Below, piece by piece: positions 15,230 through 24,166 of a stretch of DNA of 64,000 nt. Made by a program: the position numbers and the translations under genes. The stretch lies in NCBI RefSeq assembly GCF_009176305.1, contig NZ_BLAJ01000004.1, positions 124,001 to 188,000 of the forward strand, in the 5' to 3' direction. Positions within the stretch are counted from its first letter, which is position 1; each line of letters opens with the position of its first letter. The notes beneath the pieces are model-generated. The model made no database searches and was not told the origin of the DNA. It saw only the letters and a program-made list of their open reading frames with translations. The stretch comes from Martinezella dioscoreae (GTDB taxonomy: Bacteria > Pseudomonadota > Alphaproteobacteria > Rhizobiales > Rhizobiaceae).

Positions 15230-16807
15230 GTGACGAACGATAACGATATTTCGAACTCTTATGACGTGCTGGTGGTCGGCTTCGGCCCGGCTGGAGCCGT
15301 GGCCGCCGGCATGCTCGGCGCGCAAGGCCATTCCACGCTCGTCGTCGATCGGTTGACCGGTATCTATGACAAGCCGCGCGCTATCGCGCTCGACCACGAA
15401 ATCCTGCGCCACTTCGACAATATGGGCATCGCCGACGAGGTGCTTCCCCATACCGCGCCGTTCACGGCCTCCCAGCACTTCGGCGCAGAGGGGCAGCTCA
15501 TCCGTCGTATCGACATGGTGCCGGAACCGTATCCGCTCGGCTACACCCCGAGCATGGTGTTTACCCAGCCTCCGGTCGAAGCCGTGCTGAGACGGCATGC
15601 CGAAAGTTTCGACTGCGTGACGATAGAACTTGGCACGGAAATGGTCGATCTCGATCCTCAGGGGAATGAAGTGGTCGCGACGCTTCGGGATTCGTCCGGC
15701 GAGAGCCAGAGGATCACAGCGAGATATGTGATCGGCTGCGACGGGGCGTGGAGCCGTGTGCGTGAACTGTCGGGAATGAAGCTTAAGGATCTCGTCTTCG
15801 ACGAGCCGTGGCTCGTAGTCGATTTGCAGGTACATGAAACCGCGCTGGGCAAGCTACCACAGACTTCGGCCCAGTTCTGCAATCCAGCGCGTCCGACCAG
15901 CTACATCATGGGGCCCAAAAATCACCGTCGCTGGGAAATCATGCTTCTGCCGGGCGAGGATCCACGCGAGATGGAAAAGCCCGACAATGTCTGGCGGCTG
16001 CTGTCGCCCTGGCTGGCGCCGGAAGACGGCGAGCTTTGGCGGGCCGCCGCCTATCGCTTTCATGCGCTGGTGGCCGACGAATGGCGGCGGGGGAAAGTCA
16101 TGATCGCCGGCGATGCCGCGCATCAGCAGCCGCCCTTTATCGGCCAGGGCATGTGCCAGGGCCTGCGCGACGTTTCCAATCTCGTCTGGCGGCTCGACCG
16201 CATCCTGAAGGGGCAGTCTTCCGAAGCGCTGCTGGATACCTACACGGTGGAACGCAAGCGGCATGTGCAGACGCTGACCGGCAAGATCAAGGCGATTGGC
16301 CAGACGATCTGCGAACGCGATCCGGAAGCCGCCGCGGCGCGTGATGCCCGCATACTTGCCGAGGGCGGCGGTCGGCCTCTTACCATTACCCGGCAGGAAA
16401 TCGTCCCGCCCATCGAGGATGGGCTGATCGCCGAAGAAGGCACGCCGGCGCGAGGATTGTTGTTCCCGCAGCCGGCAATCGTCGAAGACCCCGCTCCGCG
16501 CTTGATGGATGCCTTTACCGGAGCGCAATGGCGGCTTGTGCTCGACGGCCGCCGGATCGGGATGGCGGAAGGACAGGCGCTCGCCGACGCGATCGACGGC
16601 ATCGTGGTGAAGGCTGTTGTGCCTCAAGGCGATAATACAGCCGATCCGGCCGCGCTCCGAGAAAGGGATGGCGTGCTTTCGGCCTGGTTCGAACGGCATG
16701 AAGCGATCGCTGCGCTCGTACGTCCTGACCACTATGTCTTTGGCGCCGCAGGCAACCTCGAGGCGCTTCGCCAGCAGATCGCGGACCTGCGCGCTCGCCT
16801 TGCCTGA
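15230..16807 (+). CDS. FAD-dependent aromatic hydroxylase, MhpA-like
   Basis: The product is about 525 residues and belongs to the PheA/MhpA class A flavoprotein monooxygenases. It has the dinucleotide fold DVLVVGFGPAGAVAAG at the N-terminus, the mid-protein VIGCDGAWSRVREL (DG motif), and MIAGDAAHQQPPFIGQGMCQ, the GD motif that binds the FAD ribityl chain. The C-terminus is a short thioredoxin-like tail. Relatives use NADPH and oxygen to hydroxylate phenolic acids to catechols. The start is best placed at GTG 15230, because AGAGG at 15218-15222 lies 7 bases before it; ATG at 15224 would leave one base. Its product would feed the dioxygenase encoded upstream. Confidence 0.88.
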   Translation: MTNDNDISNSYDVLVVGFGPAGAVAAGMLGAQGHSTLVVDRLTGIYDKPRAIALDHEILRHFDNMGIADEVLPHTAPFTASQHFGAEGQLIRRIDMVPEPYPLGYTPSMVFTQPPVEAVLRRHAESFDCVTIELGTEMVDLDPQGNEVVATLRDSSGESQRITARYVIGCDGAWSRVRELSGMKLKDLVFDEPWLVVDLQVHETALGKLPQTSAQFCNPARPTSYIMGPKNHRRWEIMLLPGEDPREMEKPDNVWRLLSPWLAPEDGELWRAAAYRFHALVADEWRRGKVMIAGDAAHQQPPFIGQGMCQGLRDVSNLVWRLDRILKGQSSEALLDTYTVERKRHVQTLTGKIKAIGQTICERDPEAAAARDARILAEGGGRPLTITRQEIVPPIEDGLIAEEGTPARGLLFPQPAIVEDPAPRLMDAFTGAQWRLVLDGRRIGMAEGQALADAIDGIVVKAVVPQGDNTADPAALRERDGVLSAWFERHEAIAALVRPDHYVFGAAGNLEALRQQIADLRARLA

Positions 16808-16855
16808 GTCCCGCATCGGCAATCGCAGTTTTCTTTGAAGTTCTGGGAGGAACAT

Positions 16856-18166
16856 ATGTCTGAACCAACCATCGATACCGTCAGCAAATGGCGACCTTTT
16901 GCCGTCCTTATCCTGCTTTTCCTGTTCCAGACGCTGAACTTCTTCGACAAGCTCGTCTTCGGCCTTTCCGCCGTGTCGATCATGAAGGACCTCGGTATTT
17001 CGCCACAGCAGTTCGGCCTGATCGGCAGCAGCTTCTTTCTGCTGTTCTCGATTTCGGGCGTTCTTGTCGGTCTCTTCATGATCGGTCGTGTCCCCGTCAA
17101 ATGGATCCTTGTCATTCTGGCGGCAATCTGGTCGCTCGCGCAGATCCCGATCTATTTTACCAGCTCGGTGACGGTTCTGGTCGCCTGCCGCATTTTGCTC
17201 GGCCTCGGCGAGGGACCTGGGCTGCCGACGGCATTGCATGCCTGCCATAACTGGTTCAGCCCGCAAAAGCGGAGCGTGCCGAGCGCCGTCGTGTTGCAGG
17301 GCATCAGTGTCGGCTTGCTCGCCGGTGGGCCGATCCTGACCTATGTCATCGTCAATTACGGCTGGCGTTCGGGCTTCCTGTTCTGCGGGCTGATCGGTGT
17401 TGCCTGGATCATCGCCTGGCTGCTCATCGGCGGCGAAGGGCCGCATGCCGTCGCGGAAAATGAAAAGGCGCGCGCCGTAGTGGGCGAGACCCCGATCCCA
17501 GCCCGCAAACTCTGGCTCGACCCGACCGTGATCGGTGTCATCATCATGTCGACCATGTCTTACTGGATCGTCGGCATGTCGGCCACGTGGCTGCCGCCCT
17601 TCCTGCAGCAGGGCCTTGGCTATTCGCAGACCGAAACCGGCTCGATCATTTCGGCCGTCTATATCTTCCAGTCGCCGCTGTTGCTGGTTGGTTCATGGAT
17701 CGCGCAGCGCATGCTTCAGAAGGGCGCCAGCAAACGTGCTTCCCTCGGCAGCGCTTCTGGCTATGCGCTTCTCGTCAGTGGATTGGCGCTGATCGCCTCG
17801 GTTCATGTCAGTGGTCCATTGCAACTGGCGCTGATCGCGATCGCTTTCGCTGCTCCAAGTCTGACCACGATATACGGCCCGATCACGCTCGGTAGCGTCG
17901 CGCCGGCTGTCCAGCGCGGCCGGCTGATCGTCGTGATCTATTCGGCGAATGCGGTGTCCGCACTCGCATCCAACGCCGTCACCGGCATGATCGTGCAGGC
18001 AGCCGGACCCGATCATGTCGCGGCCGGCTATGCAAATGCCATGCTGTTCACGGCCGCGATCCTCATCATTGGCGCAATTTCCGCCTTCGCGCTGATCTTC
18101 CCGGATCGCACCATCGAGCGCTTCGGCAAGTTAACGCGCTTCACCGATCAAATGCAGCGGGTGTGA
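16856..18166 (+). CDS. MFS transporter, anion:cation symporter type
   Basis: The 436-residue product has about 12 hydrophobic helices. It shows the features of the ACS (phthalate/glucarate/hydroxyphenyl-acid) branch of the major facilitator superfamily, such as NFFDKLVFGLSAVSIMKDL near the N-terminus and RILLGLGEGPGLPTALHACH in helix 4. GGGAGG precedes ATG 16856. It is 48 bases after the hydroxylase gene and 43 before the FAH gene, so it is very likely the importer for the operon's aromatic acid. Direction and substrate are inferred from context. Confidence 0.87.
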   Translation: MSEPTIDTVSKWRPFAVLILLFLFQTLNFFDKLVFGLSAVSIMKDLGISPQQFGLIGSSFFLLFSISGVLVGLFMIGRVPVKWILVILAAIWSLAQIPIYFTSSVTVLVACRILLGLGEGPGLPTALHACHNWFSPQKRSVPSAVVLQGISVGLLAGGPILTYVIVNYGWRSGFLFCGLIGVAWIIAWLLIGGEGPHAVAENEKARAVVGETPIPARKLWLDPTVIGVIIMSTMSYWIVGMSATWLPPFLQQGLGYSQTETGSIISAVYIFQSPLLLVGSWIAQRMLQKGASKRASLGSASGYALLVSGLALIASVHVSGPLQLALIAIAFAAPSLTTIYGPITLGSVAPAVQRGRLIVVIYSANAVSALASNAVTGMIVQAAGPDHVAAGYANAMLFTAAILIIGAISAFALIFPDRTIERFGKLTRFTDQMQRV

Positions 18167-18209
18167 ACGCGCCCGTCGCCCAGTCCGACCCCCTAAAGGA
18201 GCAAGAACC

Positions 18210-19058
18210 ATGAGACTGTCCACCGTCAAGATCGCCGGCTGCACGACCTGGGGCGTCATCGAGGACGATCGCTTCCTCGATGCCGGCGCGGTTCTCGCGT
18301 CACGCTATGCCGATCTCAAATCGGCTGTGGCCGGCGACCTTGCCGGCGTTGCCGAGGCCGCTGGTTCCGCCGCCGCCACGCCGCTAGGTGACGTCGAATG
18401 GCTGCCGGTCATTCCCAATCCCGACAAGATCCTCTGCGTTGGGCTGAACTATGAAATGCATCGCAAGGAGACGGGGCGTGCGGAGGTGGAAAACCCGACG
18501 ATCTTTGCCCGCTATGCCAATAGCCAGACGGGCCATCTCGCCCCGATCGTGCGCCCGAGGGTCTCGACGGAACTTGATTTCGAAGGCGAGCTGGCGGTCA
18601 TCATCGGCAAATCGGGCCGTTACATCACCCGCGATGAGGCCATGGGATACGTTGCTGGCTATGCCTGCTACAATGACGGCAGCGTGCGTGATTTCCAGCG
18701 TCATACGCATCAGTTCACACCGGGCAAGAACTTTCCCGACACCGGCGCTTTCGGGCCTTGGATGATGACGCCGGACGAACTTGGTCCGCTGCCCGATCTT
18801 CGCATTCAGACGCGCCTCAATGGGACCGTCGTGCAGGATGCGACCTTCGGCCAAATGATTTTCGATATCGCCCGGCAGATCGAATATTGCTCCAGCTTCA
18901 CACGGCTGGAACCGGGCGACGTCATCGTCAGTGGCACACCGGGCGGGGTTGGCGCCAAGCGGCAGCCGCCGCTGTGGATGAAGCCGGGAGACGTCGTGGA
19001 GGTGGAGATCGACAGGCTCGGCATTCTCAGCAACCCGGTCGTTGATGAACTAGGTTAG
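18210..19058 (+). CDS. Fumarylacetoacetate hydrolase (FAH) family protein
   Basis: The 282-residue product has the FAH fold: a short N-terminal domain, then DKILCVGLNYEMHRKE, STELDFEGELAVIIGK with the acidic metal ligands, YNDGSVRDFQRHTHQFTPGK and VIVSGTPGGVGAKR. Family members hydrolyse acylpyruvates or act as isomerase-decarboxylases after meta-cleavage of an aromatic ring. AAAGGAG precedes ATG 18210. As the last gene of the aromatic operon it would process the ring-fission product. Hydrolase and isomerase roles cannot be separated by eye. Confidence 0.87.
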   Translation: MRLSTVKIAGCTTWGVIEDDRFLDAGAVLASRYADLKSAVAGDLAGVAEAAGSAAATPLGDVEWLPVIPNPDKILCVGLNYEMHRKETGRAEVENPTIFARYANSQTGHLAPIVRPRVSTELDFEGELAVIIGKSGRYITRDEAMGYVAGYACYNDGSVRDFQRHTHQFTPGKNFPDTGAFGPWMMTPDELGPLPDLRIQTRLNGTVVQDATFGQMIFDIARQIEYCSSFTRLEPGDVIVSGTPGGVGAKRQPPLWMKPGDVVEVEIDRLGILSNPVVDELG

Positions 19059-19192
19059 TATATGCTTACAGTTTGCGGTTGCGAACTGATGGGCATCGAC
19101 GGGCCGACAGGTGCCGCCAAAGTACATGAGGCGGCACGGTTTGCCCCCTTTAATTTGTCGGGATCGATTGAAATTCTTTGGGGAGGGATGCC

Positions 19193-21160
19193 GTGAAACA
19201 GTTCATTGCCTTATGTGCGGCCGTATCGTTGCTCGCTTCAACGGCTTTGTCGCAGGAGCAGCCGGCGCTTTCGGCCCGCGTCGCCAAGACGCTGACCATT
19301 GACGGGCTTTCCTTCAAGGATCTCAATCGCAATGGCAAACTTGATCCTTATGAGGACTGGCGCCTCCCGGCTGCCGAGCGGGCGGCCAATCTCATCAGTC
19401 AGATGACGCTAGAGGAGAAGGCCGGCCTCATGATGCATGGCACGGCTCCATCCGCCGGTCCCGGTTCCGGGATGGGGGTCGGGACCGAATATGATCTTGC
19501 ACGCGCCAAGGAGATGATCGACGGGCGCAAGGTCGTGACCTTCATAACGCGATTGGCGGGCGATGCCGCCCTATTGGCCGAGCAGAACAACAAGCTTCAG
19601 GAGATCGCGGAAGCTGGCCGGCTTGGGATTCCAGCGACGATCAGCACCGATCCGCGCAATCATTTCCAATTCGTACTCGGCGCGAGTGTTTCGGCCGGCG
19701 GATTCTCGAAATGGCCCGAGACCTTAGGGTTGGCGGCCATAGGCGATCCATCGCTCGTTCGCCGTTTCGGCGACATTGTCCGTCAGGAATACCGCGCCGT
19801 CGGCATACAGGAAGCATTGTCTCCGCAAGTGGATCTTGCCAGCGAGCCGCGCTGGCCACGCACCAACGGTACGTTCGGCGAGGATGCGCAACTTTCCAAA
19901 TCCATGGCGGAAGCTTATGTGGCGGGGTTTCAAAACGGCGAGAACGGCATCAACAAGGACAGTGTCGTCGCCGTGGCCAAACACTGGGTCGGCTACGGTG
20001 CGGCAAAAGACGGTTATGACAGCCACAACGCCTATGGACGCCACGCGACCTTTCCAGGCAATAATTTTGCCGAACATCTCATTCCGTTTGAGGGAGCTTT
20101 CAAGGCGAAGGTCGCCGGCGTCATGCCGACATATTCGATCCTTGACGGTGTGACGCTCGGCGGCAAGCTGCTGGAGCCGGTGGGAGCGGGATACAGCAAG
20201 CAGCTTCTGACCGATCTGCTGCGTGGCCAATACGGCTTCCAGGGTGTCGTTCTCAGCGATTGGCTGATCACCAACGACTGCAAGGGAACTTGCCTGGATG
20301 GCGAGAAGCCGGGCGTAAAGCCGACTTTGAACGAGGAAACCTTCGGCATGCCTTGGGGCGTGGAGGATTTGAGCCGTGTCGACCGCTTTGCCAAGGCCGT
20401 CAATGCCGGCGTCGATCAGTTCGGCGGTGTCACTTCTTCCGATCTTCTCGTTCAGGCGGTGAAGGAAGGAAAGATCAAGCAACAGCGCATCGATCAATCC
20501 GCAACTCGTATCCTTGTCCAGAAATTCGAGCAGGGCCTTTTTGAAAATCCCTATGTCGAACCGCAAAAGGCGCACGTGATTGTTGGCAATGGGGCATTTG
20601 CTGCGGAGGCAACCGCCGCTCAAAGCCGCGCCATGGTCTTGCTCGACAATAAGGCTGGCCTGCTGCCTGTGACGCCAGGCAAAAAGGTGTTCCTGTACGG
20701 CGTTGATGCAAAAATCGTGTCGGCACGCGGCTTTACCGTGGTGACGGACGCCAAGGATGCCGATTTTGCGGTGATGCGTCTCAGCGCGCCCTATCAGCAG
20801 CCTCATATGAACTATTTCTTCGGGTCCCGTCAGCAGGAAGGAGATTTGGATTTCAAGGACGGCAATGCCGATTTCGAGACGTTCAAGGAAACGGCGAAAC
20901 AGGTTCCGACGGTTGTCTCCATCTATCTGGCCCGTCCGGCAATCCTCACCGGCATACGCGAGCATGCCGCTGCAATCCTCGCCAATTTCGGCGCAAGCGA
21001 CACAGCCTTGTTCGATGTGATCGAGGGCAAGCGGAAAGCTGAAGGCAGGCTGCCTTTCGAGCTTCCTTCATCGATGGAAGAGGTGCGCGCGCAGAAATCC
21101 GATGTGCCGCACGACACATCCCGCCCGCTTTATTCGATCGGTTATCGCATGCAGTACTGA
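19193..21160 (+). CDS. Secreted glycoside hydrolase family 3 beta-glucosidase-like protein
   Basis: The product is about 655 residues. MKQFIALCAAVSLLASTALS is a signal peptide, pointing to the periplasm or outside. The next segment, DLNRNGKLDPYEDWRL, is an EF-hand-like calcium loop seen in some bacterial GH3 enzymes. The GH3 barrel follows, with KHWVGYGAAKDGYDSHNAYG and GVVLSDWLITND, where the Asp of SDW is the expected nucleophile. The C-terminal GH3 domain is present but short, and the protein is smaller than many 750-residue family members. GTG at 19193 is preferred: it follows GGGAGGG at a normal distance and begins the signal peptide. The gene stands alone, so the sugar substrate is unknown. 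Confidence 0.85.
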   Translation: MKQFIALCAAVSLLASTALSQEQPALSARVAKTLTIDGLSFKDLNRNGKLDPYEDWRLPAAERAANLISQMTLEEKAGLMMHGTAPSAGPGSGMGVGTEYDLARAKEMIDGRKVVTFITRLAGDAALLAEQNNKLQEIAEAGRLGIPATISTDPRNHFQFVLGASVSAGGFSKWPETLGLAAIGDPSLVRRFGDIVRQEYRAVGIQEALSPQVDLASEPRWPRTNGTFGEDAQLSKSMAEAYVAGFQNGENGINKDSVVAVAKHWVGYGAAKDGYDSHNAYGRHATFPGNNFAEHLIPFEGAFKAKVAGVMPTYSILDGVTLGGKLLEPVGAGYSKQLLTDLLRGQYGFQGVVLSDWLITNDCKGTCLDGEKPGVKPTLNEETFGMPWGVEDLSRVDRFAKAVNAGVDQFGGVTSSDLLVQAVKEGKIKQQRIDQSATRILVQKFEQGLFENPYVEPQKAHVIVGNGAFAAEATAAQSRAMVLLDNKAGLLPVTPGKKVFLYGVDAKIVSARGFTVVTDAKDADFAVMRLSAPYQQPHMNYFFGSRQQEGDLDFKDGNADFETFKETAKQVPTVVSIYLARPAILTGIREHAAAILANFGASDTALFDVIEGKRKAEGRLPFELPSSMEEVRAQKSDVPHDTSRPLYSIGYRMQY

Positions 21161-21639
21161 TATCGGGCCGGTCCGACCTGGTTTGACAAATCGGCCCGAT
21201 AGGTCATCAGCAGCCGGCGAAGCTGTTGATCGATCTGGCAATGGTAATATCGAGTTCGCGCATTTGGTCTCCCATCGCGTCGCGATGGGACGCGCCAGCT
21301 CAATGATATCTGCCCGAAGCCACCATGGGAGCTATAAGCAGGCGGTTCAAGCCCTTTTGAGACACTCTCTGAAAGACAGCAGGATGAGATCGGTCATGGA
21401 CGAAAAAGTCGCGCCAGCGACAATGGTGCTGTCGGTTCGATCCATTCGGCGATCCGATCATCGTTGTTGCGGGTTGCCGCGGGACCGATTGTTGACCTTG
21501 ACCTTCCTATTCCTTGTAAGATCGTGAAGGTTTGGGAGCTATGTCGCTCTTGCACTGGGGACGACCAGGCTGACGTGACACGCTGGAGTTCCGTGTCGGC
21601 CGGTCAGATGCGCCGCCGCCGACGCATCGGAAGGCCTTG
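21161..21639. other. Intergenic region between GH3 and acyltransferase genes
   Basis: About 480 bases hold no supported gene. The one clear structure is a nearly perfect palindrome at 21270-21290. GGAAGG at 21629-21634 is the ribosome-binding site of the next gene. Confidence 0.45.
21270..21290. repeat. 21-base inverted repeat
   Basis: TCCCATCGCG at 21270-21279 and CGCGATGGGA at 21281-21290 are exact inverted copies around one base. No T-run follows on either strand, so it is not a typical terminator. A protein-binding palindrome or an RNA hairpin are both possible. Confidence 0.5.
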
Positions 21640-23886
21640 ATGCTTGATCGCCTCCGTCGGCCCCATTCTGGTGGCGCCCTGACCGACGCCTCGAGAAAGC
21701 ACTCGAAACCAGGGTTCTTCAGCTTTACGTCAGTCAAAGAGACTATTTCCCAGAAAAACAACACGCCGCGGCTGTATGCACGTGTCGGCGGCGTCGGAGC
21801 GTTGAATTTGAATCTTGTTCTTAGGCGCTCGTCGTCCGTGGCGTCCGTCCCCGGATACGAGCCTGGCGGCTTCACCTATCGCCGCGATATCGACGGCCTG
21901 CGCGCCCTGGCGATCCTTCCGGTCGTTCTCTATCACACCAGCATCCCGGGGTTTGGCGGCGGCTTCGTCGGCGTTGATATATTCTTCGTCATTTCCGGCT
22001 TCCTGATGGCATCACTGATTTCCAAGGAAATCGCGACGGGCGAATTCAGTCTCGTCCGATTCTATGAGCGCCGTATCCGGCGGATTTTTCCGGCATTGTT
22101 CGCTGTCCTGGCCACGTCTTCGGTCGCGGCATGGTTCCTGCTGATGCCAGCCGAATTTGCCTATTTCGCGCGTAGCTTGAAGGCGGCCGCCCTGTTCACA
22201 TCGAATATCCAATTCGACAAGGAGAGCGGATACTTCGATATCGGCGCGCAAATGAAGCCGCTGCTGCACACTTGGTCCTTGGCGGTCGAGGAGCAGTTCT
22301 ACATTCTGTTTCCCTTGCTGTTATTGGTCCTAAACCGGTTTGCGCGACGGTATATCGCATCGATCCTGGCTGGATTGCTGGCCGTGTCTTTCGCAGCGGT
22401 CACATGGACGCTGTTCCGGTCGCAGCCCGACGCATTTTATCTGCTGCAATTTCGCGCCTGGGAGCTGCTCCTAGGAGCGATGCTGGCCCTCGGTGTCCTA
22501 CCGATGCCAAAGCGACCTCAGGTGCGAGCCGGATTGGCCTGCGCCGGTGTGCTTTTGATCGCGATCGCCGTCTTCGGCTTTAGCGAGCGGACACTCTTCC
22601 CCGGGCCGGCAGCTCTGCTACCCTGTCTTGGCGCGGCACTGGTGATCCATGCGCGAGACGAGCTCGGGCCAGCGAGCAGAGTTCTACGATCGCGGCCAAT
22701 GGTCTTCGTTGGGTTGATCTCCTACTCGCTTTATCTCTGGCATTGGCCGCTCATCGTCTTCAGCCGCGAGGTGACGGGACGGGAGCTTTCGCTGATGCAG
22801 GGCGGCCTGATCGTGCTGGCGTCGCTCGCCATGTCCATCATCTCATGGCGCTTCATCGAGCGGCCGTTCCGTGGACGCGGCAGCCTGGTAAAGCGCTCGC
22901 CGTTATTTGCTGGGGCACTGACCGTCGTGATCGCCGCTGCCGGATTGGGAGACTATGTCGCCCATCACGGCGGTGTACCCGGTCGACTGCCGGCGGATGT
23001 GCAGCGGGTTTATGCTTCCACTTACGATCAGAGCCGCTTCAGCCTACCGCCGTGCTTTGCTGAATCCGACACGGCAGGGCGTCCTGCTGCGGATATTCGT
23101 GCGGGCAAGCTTTGTCCGCTTGGGCCGGAGGAGGCGGCGAAACCCACTTTTCTCGTTTGGGGCGATTCCCATTCCGGCGCCATGGCGCCCGCCATCGATG
23201 CGGCGGCGAGGCAGGTTGGGATCAGCGGCCTATTCGCAGGCCATTCGTCGTGCCCGCCTTTGCCAGATGTTCAGCTCACACCGCGCGGTGATACCGAGCT
23301 TTGCGGCGATTTCAACGGCGCGGTGCTCGATCTGATTAAGGCCCAGCATATTCCACTGGTTTTCCTGGTGGCCTATTGGCCCAAATATGTCCACGATGCC
23401 GAAATGCCCAATGAGGGGCCGTATTTCGATGCTTCCGTGCAGCCTCCAGTGGAGGATCGATCGGCGTCGGTCGTCCAATCGATGGACCGCCTGATTGCCG
23501 ATCTGACTAGTCAGGGCATCAAGGTCGTGCTGGTCTCGGATGTCCCCGAAATGGGGCGCTATATGCCGGAGGCCGTCGCCAAGGCGATGATGCAAGGCAC
23601 GTCAACGGAGGTTGCTCCCCCCTTGGAGTATATCGAGAAGAGGCAGGCGCTCTCGCATGTGATCCTAAGCCGTGTGGCTGCGAAATATGGTGCAACGATC
23701 ATCGATCCGCTTCCAGCCATCTGCGGCAGCGATCGTTGCGATGCCATGCGAAACGGTCTGCCGCTTTATAAGGATGCCGATCATCTCACAGCGACGTTCG
23801 CGGCGACCTTGAGCTCGCTCTACGTCCCCGTGCTGTCCGAAGCTCGTCAATCGCTGCGGGCGACCTTGGATTCCTCCGGAAAGTGA
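21640..23886 (+). CDS. OafA/YrhL-type acyltransferase with C-terminal SGNH domain
   Basis: The product is about 748 residues. After some 70 weakly conserved N-terminal residues, the Acyl_transf_3 membrane domain begins with RRDIDGLRALAILPVVLYHT, with the catalytic His in LYHT. It continues with GGGFVGVDIFFVISGFLM and FYERRIRRIFPALF, and later ISYSLYLWHWPLIVFSREVT. The C-terminal third is an SGNH-hydrolase-like domain starting at FLVWGDSHSGAMAPAID. Such proteins add acetyl or other acyl groups to lipopolysaccharide, exopolysaccharide or peptidoglycan sugars at the membrane. ATG 21640 follows GGAAGG by 5 bases. The long N-terminal extension means a later start cannot be excluded. Its polysaccharide target is not shown by its neighbours. 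Confidence 0.88.
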   Translation: MLDRLRRPHSGGALTDASRKHSKPGFFSFTSVKETISQKNNTPRLYARVGGVGALNLNLVLRRSSSVASVPGYEPGGFTYRRDIDGLRALAILPVVLYHTSIPGFGGGFVGVDIFFVISGFLMASLISKEIATGEFSLVRFYERRIRRIFPALFAVLATSSVAAWFLLMPAEFAYFARSLKAAALFTSNIQFDKESGYFDIGAQMKPLLHTWSLAVEEQFYILFPLLLLVLNRFARRYIASILAGLLAVSFAAVTWTLFRSQPDAFYLLQFRAWELLLGAMLALGVLPMPKRPQVRAGLACAGVLLIAIAVFGFSERTLFPGPAALLPCLGAALVIHARDELGPASRVLRSRPMVFVGLISYSLYLWHWPLIVFSREVTGRELSLMQGGLIVLASLAMSIISWRFIERPFRGRGSLVKRSPLFAGALTVVIAAAGLGDYVAHHGGVPGRLPADVQRVYASTYDQSRFSLPPCFAESDTAGRPAADIRAGKLCPLGPEEAAKPTFLVWGDSHSGAMAPAIDAAARQVGISGLFAGHSSCPPLPDVQLTPRGDTELCGDFNGAVLDLIKAQHIPLVFLVAYWPKYVHDAEMPNEGPYFDASVQPPVEDRSASVVQSMDRLIADLTSQGIKVVLVSDVPEMGRYMPEAVAKAMMQGTSTEVAPPLEYIEKRQALSHVILSRVAAKYGATIIDPLPAICGSDRCDAMRNGLPLYKDADHLTATFAATLSSLYVPVLSEARQSLRATLDSSGK

Positions 23887-24166
23887 GTGGGACGAGAATG
23901 TATTTCGTTTCCACGGCTGGCTCATGCTGCCGGCGTACGGGGGCAGGGTGGACCGATTGGTCGATCCGTATCGGCAGCCTCTCCTGAAGAAGGATTGGCT
24001 GCCGTAGCTGGCGATACAGCGAAATCGATTATATGGCGTTCCTCTAACTGTCCGATCCTGCAGCGCGTAATGCGAATGCTCATACAGCCGAGAAGATGGC
24101 CATAAGTGCCACATGGATGGCAGTCGAGGCGGTTCGAATGTCGGGTTTGGCGCCACGCCAGCGAAA

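Noticed and set aside
15854..17446. 530-residue open frame on the minus strand
   Set aside because: It lies opposite the flavin hydroxylase and MFS genes, whose motifs are unmistakable. The antisense protein is low-complexity and matches no family.
19724..20965. 413-residue open frame on the minus strand
   Set aside because: It is the shadow of the GH3 gene, with no domain or start site.
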